NCBI GenBank assembly: GCA_029168955.1
Contig: JAPDOI010000378.1
Location: forward strand, 124,001-188,000
Direction: 5' to 3'
Source of the DNA: Aplectana chamaeleonis
Lineage: Eukaryota; Nematoda; Chromadorea; Rhabditida; Cosmocercidae
DNA length: 64,000 nt
Below, in pieces: positions 56,913-64,000 of this stretch (the stretch's first letter is position 1; every line of letters begins with the position of its first letter). A program made the position numbers and the translations under genes. The notes under the pieces are model-generated. The model made no database searches. It saw only the letters and a list, made by a program, of their open reading frames with translations, and was not told the DNA's origin.

Positions 56913-58116
56913 TTCAAAGGCAGTGTTCGCGATCGGAAAAATTTCCGGTTTTTGCTTAATCCTAAGCTTTGGGTCGATTGAATCATAGTCGTGAAAAAAA
57001 AACCGCAAAAAAGTGGCAGGAAGTAGGTTAAATTCACGTGCTGCAGTCGACCCACTGCTGCGCTCAACCCACTAAAAGGATTTATTGTCCTCGCAAGTGG
57101 AATAGTTGTCGTCGCAAATAATCCGACGACTTTCCACTTAAACGGCAAATGTCGCGCGTTCGTCCCTTAGCAGCACGGAGTGCTCAGCTGTTTTTAATCC
57201 CTTTCTTGCGTTCATTTGCCTTTTTTTGAATTTCTTCGCATTGCTGTTTCCCTGATCATGTTAACTTCCTCTACTTGGCCAAACTGGACTCGTTGATTTG
57301 TTATGGATTCTTGTTTTTGAGCAAAGCAAGTGTCAAGTTTATCCGGAAGTGTATCCTCTGGTTCCGAACATGATTCACTCTGTTCCCTCGCGCGCTTGTG
57401 CGGAGCGAGGGTAGAGACAGCGAGAAATTGTGGGGAGAAGGAGACGCAGCGTACGCACGCAGGCGCATGCGACGAACGGAAATAAATCACACTCGGAAAC
57501 AGAGGATATACACTCAAAAAATATTATTGAATAATTGTCTAGTGAGTCATTCCATCATTTATTCGTATCGCTTCGTTGAACACTTTTTTTAAAATAAAAC
57601 TTCGAAAAATCTTGAATTTAAGTGTTTTGTGAATAGATACATTTGAATTAGAGCGTACTGAAATGAAATCCAGTTTTTTTCTTATCTGGCATGAGTTATT
57701 TTTTCATCAGCTTTTTGTGTGCAACGACAGACCCTTTAGCACGGAATACACTATAATTTTTATTCTGTAAATGCGCCGTTACCGCAATAATGATTTCATC
57801 AGTCGATAGTTTTTTTACATACACGTTTTCAGATGGAACAATGCACTTAGCCGGACATGGGGGATCAAGTGATGAAAAAAAGGTGGCCTTGTCAAGGGTC
57901 GCGGACAGGTGTTCATGGTATGGTGGGTTGATTTTTTTCATTTTGAAGGTGAAATTTCCTCTGTGGTGAAACTGTCCTCCGCTCTAGGGCACAAATCCTT
58001 GGCTTTTGGCTCTTCCATTGGCTAAAGCAAGCTACAGTATCCTCTATCATTATCAGATGTTGGAGATAAAGAACAGCCAACACGCCTATTCATTTTATCG
58101 TGAACACTGCCTTTAA
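56913..58116. mobile_element. Longer TTAA-ended element (1.2 kb), composition uncertain
   Basis: Left end TTCAAAGGCAGTGTTCGCGATC, right end TTATCGTGAACACTGCCTTTAA. The left 150 bp resemble the start of 1243-1714. It is more than twice the usual length, so it is either a larger relative or two truncated elements with unrelated sequence between. An 81-codon minus-strand frame (57696-57941) was not recognised as a transposase. Confidence 0.4.
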
Positions 58117-58429
58117 CTCTTCGGGGCTATCTTAGTGCGGGGGCCTTTATGACGCGATGCCCTTGGCCGCGCCCATTTTATTGTGTCGCACTGCATTTGA
58201 GCATCGACATTCCCCTCTGCGGCGGCAGCGAACGGTCAGTTTCTGACTCGCTCTTGCCATTTCGTCTCGTCTGAGCCCCTTTGTCCATTTCCGTCTGTTT
58301 CTACCTCAGTAACTGACATTCCGTCAGCACACTCCTACGTTCCCTTCGACTAATTACTTCTATCGGCTCACTGTGCGTGTATCTGCCTCATTAAACTGTA
58401 CACAAGTCGTATTCGCGAGCTGGTGTCGT

Positions 58430-58738
58430 CTATTGGTGCATCGATTTCCCATTTTTGACCCGTCGACTAATATTCTCAATATGGATGTCAACACTGATGT
58501 CAACACTTGTGCCAGACGAGGTTGTTAGGTGGATACTTTTATTGAAGGCCTGACGTTTCGACTGAACGTCTTCTTCAGAGGCCGAAAAAGGGTCTCGAGA
58601 GTTACATAATTTATGATTTACCCTATCAAGCGCCTCCTCCCCCAGCAGTTCTGATGTGCTGTGAGAAGCAGCACAGACGCATTTAACAGGATAAGGCGAA
58701 CCCAACACGTCACTCCACCTTAGAGCAGGGCTCCGCCA
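58430..58738 (-). pseudogene. Penelope-like element, 3' region
   Basis: Minus-strand sequence following the endonuclease, containing a CTGAAGAAGACG...GTCGAAACGTC stretch of a kind often found downstream of Penelope endonucleases, and the frame SEEDVQSKRQAFNKSI. It probably marks the 3' end of the element at 58739-60110. Confidence 0.55.
58549..58580 (-). ncRNA. Hammerhead-ribozyme-like core
   Basis: On the minus strand, CTGAAGA is followed by a short stem (GAC-TTCA-like loop-GTC) and then GAAAC GTC. CUGANGA and GAAA are the conserved hammerhead core boxes, and Penelope-like elements are known to carry hammerheads. One extra A precedes the stem and a full stem I/III plus cleavage site were not established. 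It may equally be a coding coincidence. Confidence 0.25.
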
Positions 58739-59848
58739 CTACGGTTGTAAGAAGACCAGTACGCACGAATGAGAGCTACTGTGAGGAAGATTTTGATTAC
58801 AACTCGCAGTGCTGAACAAACGGCAGGAGGTCATCGTGATCGCGGGACGCTCAGATCTGTTGTTCATCAACGGGTCTCTTGCATGAACCCAAAAAGCTTC
58901 CAACGACTTCCTCGCTGATATTTCGCTTTCGCATGCCAGAATCACACAAATCACATCGTAATCAACTCCATCGTGCACCTCCATTTTATGTCTCCCAAGC
59001 GGTGTTCTTGAGTCGTTGCGGCGTTTGCCGGCCAGCTGCTCCTTTAAACGTACCGCTAACGGTCTTCCAGTTTCACCTATATAGGTTGCGTTACATGTCC
59101 GACATTTAATCTCGTAAATCACTCCAACTTGACAGCAGTCACCGATTTTCCCGTAGGGACAAATTACGCAGTTCTCTGATAAGCACGTTCTATCATACAT
59201 TCTGTTTCTCACCAGCTGACCTTTAATGTTGTTGTTTGGAATGTTCATTAGAATAACATCCTCATTCAGCTGGGCGCGTGCAATGCATTTTCGGATACTG
59301 TGAGATACTGCTTCGGAGAAAAACGGAATGCGCAGATGTATTTTGTATTCACGTTGAATTAGCGGTTGTTCATTTCGAGATCTGCGTTGATACCGCGGCG
59401 TGGCATACCCATTTATCAGTGCTATATTTGAAGCCATGGGTGACTCCTGGCGTTCCGCTTCACCTGTGCACACCCTTGTAGCCGTATTAAACATATTCCT
59501 GATAACCGCACGTTTCACGGCTTCTGGATGAGAGGAGGTGGCATGGATCAGAATGTTTTTCGAGCTGGGCTTGCGGTACCACTTGACACTGAATGCACCG
59601 TTAGATGTCCTCACTTGGGTGTTGAGATAGGGCAGCCATCCCTCTCGGGGCGTCTCTCGAGTGAGCCTAATGTTTTCAGATTGCACATTAATTAGCCGGA
59701 AACACTCATCCAATTCAGTCTGCGTTGACGTTATTATGAAACAATCGTCGATATATCTGCAATAGTCTAAAGGACGGCGTTCCAGTATGGGTGCTTCAAT
59801 TCTGCGCATAAAACAGACTGCTAGTACCGGTGCTAGCCTTTGGCCCAT
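58739..59848 (-). pseudogene. Penelope-like RT and GIY-YIG endonuclease
   Basis: A 369-codon open reading. It starts within RT motif B (MGQRLAPVLAVCF), then has the catalytic CRYIDDCFIITSTQ (motif C), LPYLNTQVRTSNGAF and WYRKPSSKNILIHATSSHPE, all standard Penelope-like RT landmarks. It continues through a cysteine-bearing linker (CLSENCVICPYG) to a GIY-YIG endonuclease: VGVIYEIKCRTCNATYIGET then GRPLAVRLKEQL. Upstream RT parts lie at 59849-60110 in other frames, so the copy is not fully intact, but the RT 3' half and endonuclease are unbroken. Confidence 0.9.
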
Positions 59849-60110
59849 AGCAAGCCCTCTTATTTAGGAGAAATATTTGCCTGCCCTTCTGAAGATATTA
59901 CATTTCAAACATTCCTTGATCATAGTCATAACGAATGATCTGCTGAGTCCAAAGGTGTTCACGTTTCTGCCGTGTCTATACAAGAGTTGGATAAGGCCTG
60001 AAATGCTTCATCGTTTCGGACGTTGGTGTATAATGACGTCACGTCATATGCCTCCATAACGCTATCGCTATCGATGTTTGAGCTGCGCATTATCTCAGGG
60101 TATCTGTTTG
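59849..60110 (-). pseudogene. Penelope-like RT, upstream part with frame breaks
   Basis: Minus-strand sequence reads MEAYDVTSLYTNVRNDEAF (RT motif A, aspartate in YDVTSLYTNV), followed by a stop at CIDTAET, a shift into the SFVMTMIKECLKCN frame, and another stop before IRGLAMGQRLAP. These breaks separate motif A from motif B. Confidence 0.8.
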
Positions 60111-60147
60111 TGTTGGGCAAGTGAGAAGGGATAAACGCTAATGTGAT

Positions 60148-60222
60148 TGATGAATGATGAATGAATGATTAATTGAATGAATGAATGAATGAATGAATGA
60201 ATGATTAATGAATGATTGATAA
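60148..60222. repeat. (GAAT)n microsatellite
   Basis: GAATGAATGAAT runs with a few ATTAAT and GATTGA interruptions, just upstream of the Penelope-like remnant. Confidence 0.8.
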
Positions 60223-60710
60223 TGTGAATGATTTACGATCATGTTGAGGAACCATGATATTCGGTCGGTAGGACCCCCGACGCAACTAATAATTGGACTA
60301 CAGTTTCCACTTTTGCGTTAGGTCATGTATATAGACGACACTTTTTCGAATTTTTGACCGATTTTTTCCGTCCAGTGAAGTTCAGTTTTTGAAAAAAAAT
60401 ATTTTTTCATTTATCTAGAAATGATTTTTAGAACATTTCCACTTGATTGGTACCCTCGTTCCAGGTACTTTTTTCTGAAACTGACATTCGGCCAGTTCCA
60501 GACTCGCTTTCTTTCGGCTTGCACGATTTTGAACTTGTTTCGAATCTTCGAGTGCTAAGGTATTAAATGATGACGGAGATGTTGTGTGCGATTTTTCTAA
60601 AGTTGCGGAGAGCAAGAAATGGCATTCGTGTGTTATTTTTCGGAATATTTTCCTCCTCTAAGAGCTTCAGCACCCAAAGGTATGAGGTGTTATGTGAACC
60701 AAACAATAGT

Positions 60711-61020
60711 TTAAGTTTCGCTACCAACTCAGAATTTCTGGTCACGGTCTGCCACAGAAGAGGCATGAAAAGCTTCGGCCTGATGAAAAAATATTTGCAG
60801 ACCTTATGCAAAGGGTGCAAAAAATGGAGTGGAAGGAGTATGAGGTCGTTAACATAATGAGAGCTCAATTGCTGAAGCTCGCGACAACGCTGTAGGTCCT
60901 CGCAGAGATATACGAGATAGAACTTGCAATGCTGAGAATTTTAAAGCTTCGGATAAATTTCACGAATGGTGAGGCTGCGTTCACGCAGAAAGCCGTGTCA
61001 AGCTCATGTTTTAGCGCAGA
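60711..61020 (+). pseudogene. Unidentified coding remnant, part 1
   Basis: A charged, protein-like reading (RHEKLRPDEKIFADLMQRVQ, then EWKEYEVVNIMRAQLLK) runs to a stop at about 60892 and continues in the same frame with AEIYEIELAMLRILKLRI to a stop near 61035. Codon composition and the same-strand neighbours suggest it belongs with the readings that follow. No family is recognised. Confidence 0.3.
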
Positions 61021-61196
61021 ATGCTGCTAATTTCCTTAGAACGGATGATGTCTTCAAACTAAGCTTTCGATCCTATCTCGTAGGTGGTATCGCTGCTTAG
61101 CAAAGTCTAGCGTTCGCTAAACAATTATCTTATTGTGATGGCAATGGAGATTGATGCGATGCCTGCTGAATCGCATGACGATTCCACATCTGCCAA

Positions 61197-61601
61197 ATGT
61201 ATGGTCAAGAATTTGCACAGCACATGAAGCTTGATTTGCTAAAATGTTCAATGAAAAACTACCTCCCCTTCTCTCTGTTGACCGACGGAACTTCCGTCAC
61301 CGATCGCAATATTCCTGATGGAGATTATCTCACCCTCCTACACACCCGTAACTTTCCACATCTCGGTAGTAGAAACAGAAAGCGAAAGTCCGAAGACATG
61401 GTTGACGCATTCAAAAACTTTCTCATTGAGGATTCATGGGCAGACATGCAGAATGGTCTTTCTCACAAGCCCTTCGCGTTTGCCATAAGAGAGGTGACGG
61501 CCCTATCTCCCGACGGTGCATCTATGATGACAGTGCACATAAACGGCGCTCACACAAAACTTCAGTGCATGGTAGATGATGCGACGACACTCGATGGAAC
61601 T
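61197..61601 (+). pseudogene. Unidentified coding remnant, part 2
   Basis: An open reading of about 135 codons beginning MYGQEFAQHMKLDLLK and containing FSLLTDGTSVTDRNIPDGDY, WADMQNGLSHKPFAFAIREV and a C-terminal MVDDATTLDGT. A good donor (ACT|GTGAGA at 61602) and an acceptor (CGTTTTAG at 61667) would remove a 66-bp intron and join in phase with the next part. I do not recognise the protein. Confidence 0.5.
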
Positions 61602-61667
61602 GTGAGAGCAAGTGTGAATCCAATATGATTAAAAGAAATTTTAAGTATCTAAGTATGTTTCGTTTTA

Positions 61668-62152
61668 GGGTTTCTTCTCACCGTCTACGCAGCACATATG
61701 TACCTCAGAACAACTACGCATATTGGCTCGCTCAAGAACAGATGAACTTTTCGTACCTCCAAACGGGGGTGCTATGTACATCAGGTCCACTGGTCGGCCA
61801 GCATGCAGCATGCGCTAGCAAAGATCCTACGCAACTACCCCGTCTTGATGGGTGCCTTCAAGCCTTGGCGAACGAAGATACAACTGAAAGTATCAAAGCA
61901 AGAGCTGTGGCTGCTGCGTGTATACTCCTCGATGGACCCACGTTTCTAATTCTTGACCGTGTGAGCCATACACTATCCCAGCTGACATGTTTTTCAGAGG
62001 ATCTACAATATGAAAAAAGTCTCATGGTAGGTGATGTGTCTCGCTGGCGCTATTTCGACCACATCATGGGAAACAACGGCGGCAAAATGGCAAATGTTGC
62101 AGAAAGATTATTGAGAGACAATAACGTTATGAAAATGAAGAATCCCTTGAAC
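61668..62152 (+). pseudogene. Unidentified coding remnant, part 3 (frame-shifted)
   Basis: Protein-like readings occur in successive frames. The first has FVPPNGGAMYIRSTGRPACS and ends at a stop near 61820, where GCATGC is repeated. The second has KILRNYPVLMGAFK. The third runs ESIKARAVAAACILLDG, SQLTCFSEDLQYEKSLMVGD and FDHIMGNNGGKMANVAERL up to the MITE. At least two frameshifts are therefore present. The origin is unknown: a host gene or a captured viral gene are both possible. Confidence 0.45.
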
Positions 62153-62621
62153 TTAAAGGCATCGTTCGCGCTGGAAACCAATTTTTATTTTTTCTGGCTC
62201 AATTTCGTGATTGAGCCCGGTAGACCACACTGGTAAACTTTGGCGCGTCAATAACGTTGGGCAATGAGGTTGGAAGGCGTCAAAGATTAAGATCCGCCAC
62301 CAATTCTCACCAGTCATCTAGCACTTTTTTCCTAGAATGTTGGTGCGACCGTAAGACAACATGAAAAATAGTTACGGCACGAACTCCACATACAGAAAAA
62401 CTCCGAAAATGACAGCGACGAGGCCTTCAAAAGCAGAAAAACTTCAAAAAGGATTTTGGCGCGAAATTTAAATTCGTATTCACAATGTGTTCCAATTGAC
62501 TTTTCTTTACAATTGAAGGTTTTTCATGGGTCCCTTCGACATTTTCGTTCACTAGAGAGGCCAAGCTACACAAAAACATGAAAAAATATTATATGGTTTT
62601 CTGCGCGTACGATGCCTTTAA
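62153..62621 (-). mobile_element. TTAA-type element, family D copy 2
   Basis: TTAAAGGCATCGTTCGCGC at the left, GCGCGTACGATGCCTTTAA at the right, 469 bp. Reverse orientation relative to 47807-48268. It interrupts the unidentified coding remnant. Confidence 0.8.
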
Positions 62622-63108
62622 GATACGAAAGTGGGACCAAGGTGTTTCTCAATCAGTACTATACCTCTTTTGGAGGCCCAATATCTGAGCACCTGTTTAG
62701 TTATGATCCTAAGACTTGTAGGGGCTTTAATAGACCGACGTCGCAAAACCATGAAACACTCTCAACTTGGGTAAGGTGTATAACGAAGGTGCATCTGTTG
62801 CTCCGGCTTGCACCCACATCACTGAGTTCTACTTCAGCTATACCAATCCGATTCGAGGGTATATGTCCCCAAGAGATGACCCTAACCCAGAAAGCAGGAG
62901 GACTTCCCCTATGCTTTGGGTCGTCACATACTGCTGGAGATGATACATTGTGAAATAGCGAGCTTCGAAAACTTCAAAATGTATAAACCTGCAAACGCCA
63001 AGTTAAACACCAGAGGTTGGCCAAAATATATAGAAGACGCGAACAAGATACAGATCACAGTACGCCAAGATTCGATGTCGAACTCAATCGCCTTACTTCG
63101 AAAGTAAT
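62622..63108 (+). pseudogene. Unidentified coding remnant, part 4
   Basis: After the MITE, an open reading with GTKVFLNQYYTSFGGPISEH and FSYDPKTCRGFNRPTSQN ends near a GGTAAGG (about 62770). A second frame then has TEFYFSYTNPIRGYMSPRDD, and a third (62950-63106) has FENFKMYKPANAKLN and RGWPKYIEDANKIQITV. Alternating frames again indicate decay or unresolved introns. Confidence 0.4.
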
Positions 63109-63249
63109 GCCCTTGATGATTTACTCCACTTTTCATCTCAAACCGCTCTTGTTCCATCGATAATGTTTACTATTCCATGGTAAATAATCATGGCCCACAC
63201 AATTTTACCTCAAGATTCGATTTTTCAGCGATACAGACATTATTTTAGA

Positions 63250-63414
63250 TGGGTCAAAAAAATAACGACCCCGCTCGGTCCCACGGTGGTCCCCGGACCA
63301 CCGTGAGCTTGACCCTGGTTGGGTCAAAGTCTAAGATTTGACTCAAAATTTATAGGCGGGGTAGTTCGGGGTGCTGAACATGAATTCGATGTTCATTTGT
63401 CGATTTTCAAATCA
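63250..63414. repeat. Block related to the 17.9-20.5 kb foldback
   Basis: GGGGTAGTTCGGGGTGCTGA and GATGTTCATTTG match about 18840-18890, immediately before the family-G MITE in both places, so the MITE and its flank recur together. Confidence 0.55.
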
Positions 63415-63904
63415 TTAAAGGCAGTGTTCACGATAATCTTCGCTTTTGAGATTAGTCGCTAAATCAATTGTTTGGGCCCCGGGTAGAACTGAAATGACGA
63501 AGAAACCGAGAAAAACGCACCAGAAGGACACGAAATCCTTTACTCTCATCCAGCTTCTTTACTATCAGTGGAACTGTTTGTTGCGGCAATGAAATCTTTG
63601 GTGGACCCGTCTTTTGCAATTTTCTATTGTGTGTTGCTCCGTTCTCTCCTGTGGACCCTAACTAATACTGTTTTGCCCAAAATATTCTTCCATTCTCGAT
63701 TAGTTCCATTTTTACCTGTGACGACCACCGCGAACATGTTCATCCAACTGGACAACTAGTCAAGGCCAGAGAATAATGTCACTGAAATAAGACGATTTGG
63801 TGCGTTTCTCGCCGTTTCTTCGTAATTTTGATAACACTTTGTAACCACCGCATTGTTTTGAGTAAAAACTCGGGAACGAAAATCATCGTGAACACTGCCT
63901 TTAA
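63415..63904 (+). mobile_element. TTAA-flanked MITE, family G copy 3
   Basis: TTAAAGGCAGTGTTCACGATA to ATCGTGAACACTGCCTTTAA, 490 bp. Similar in full length to 16985-17475. It shares the TTAA at 63901 with the element that continues past the window end. Confidence 0.8.
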
Positions 63905-64000
63905 AGGCAGTGTTCACGATAAGAATCTATCTTTTGGTTTTCTGCCTACGTTAAGAACGGTCCCACGCTGATTCCAATGATATCTCTTGAATCGTTCAAG
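63901..64000 (-). mobile_element. TTAA element, family A, cut by window end
   Basis: Starts TTAAAGGCAGTGTTCACGATA and continues with CGGTCCCACGCTGATTCCAA and GAATCGTTCAAG, as in the reverse-oriented copies at 8523 and 53256. Confidence 0.7.

Noticed and set aside
57696..57941. Possible transposase fragment in the 1.2-kb TTAA element
   Set aside because: No DDD/DDE catalytic pattern or other transposase motif could be seen in the 81 codons.

Overview
This window looks like repeat-dense, gene-poor nuclear DNA from a nematode, probably a clade V (strongylid or hookworm-like) worm. The grounds are indirect. Splice acceptors are of the TTTTCAG type. A family-31 galactosyltransferase gene has short phase-0 introns next to very large repeat-filled ones. 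A 20-of-22 match to the nematode SL1 spliced leader is present. The species call is inference. No bacterial operon, rRNA, tRNA or CRISPR was seen. Most long open frames here are by-products of repeats.

Layout. 1-9 kb: non-coding DNA with short terminal-inverted-repeat (TIR) elements, foldbacks and one orphan exon (7845-7934). 10-20.5 kb: a GC-rich element nested inside another copy of itself (10.06-11.60 kb), a TAA-flanked MITE, a perfect 27-bp hairpin, and a 2.6-kb foldback (17.9-20.5 kb) interrupted by two other elements. 23-30 kb: chains of roughly 450-560-bp TTAA-flanked elements abutting head to tail, plus a LINE C-terminal remnant. 30.3-32.4 kb: a Penelope-like retroelement split by an RTE-type LINE on the opposite strand. 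33-36 kb: more MITEs.

36.5-43.9 kb is the most striking part. A 7.3-kb segment has hAT-type ends (TIR CAGGGCTGGGCAC) and a perfect 8-bp target duplication (GTGGTGAT). It carries about 4.1 kb of a 42-bp satellite (about 98 units), each unit centred on a 16-bp palindrome containing the CREB/ATF site TGACGTCA. No transposase was recognised in it.

44.4-55.1 kb holds the one convincing host gene, a GT31 (Galactosyl_T) glycosyltransferase on the + strand. Its catalytic exons splice in phase, but a roughly 7-kb intron packed with mobile elements separates the DDD-motif exon from the two C-terminal exons, and at least one short exon is not located. 56.9-58.1 kb is a longer TTAA-ended element. 58.4-60.1 kb is a second Penelope-like element (minus strand) with reverse transcriptase and GIY-YIG endonuclease. 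60.7-63.1 kb is an unidentified, frame-broken coding remnant split by a MITE. The window ends in further TTAA elements.

The genes do not form a pathway. The window mainly records repeated nested transposition around a single glycosyltransferase locus.
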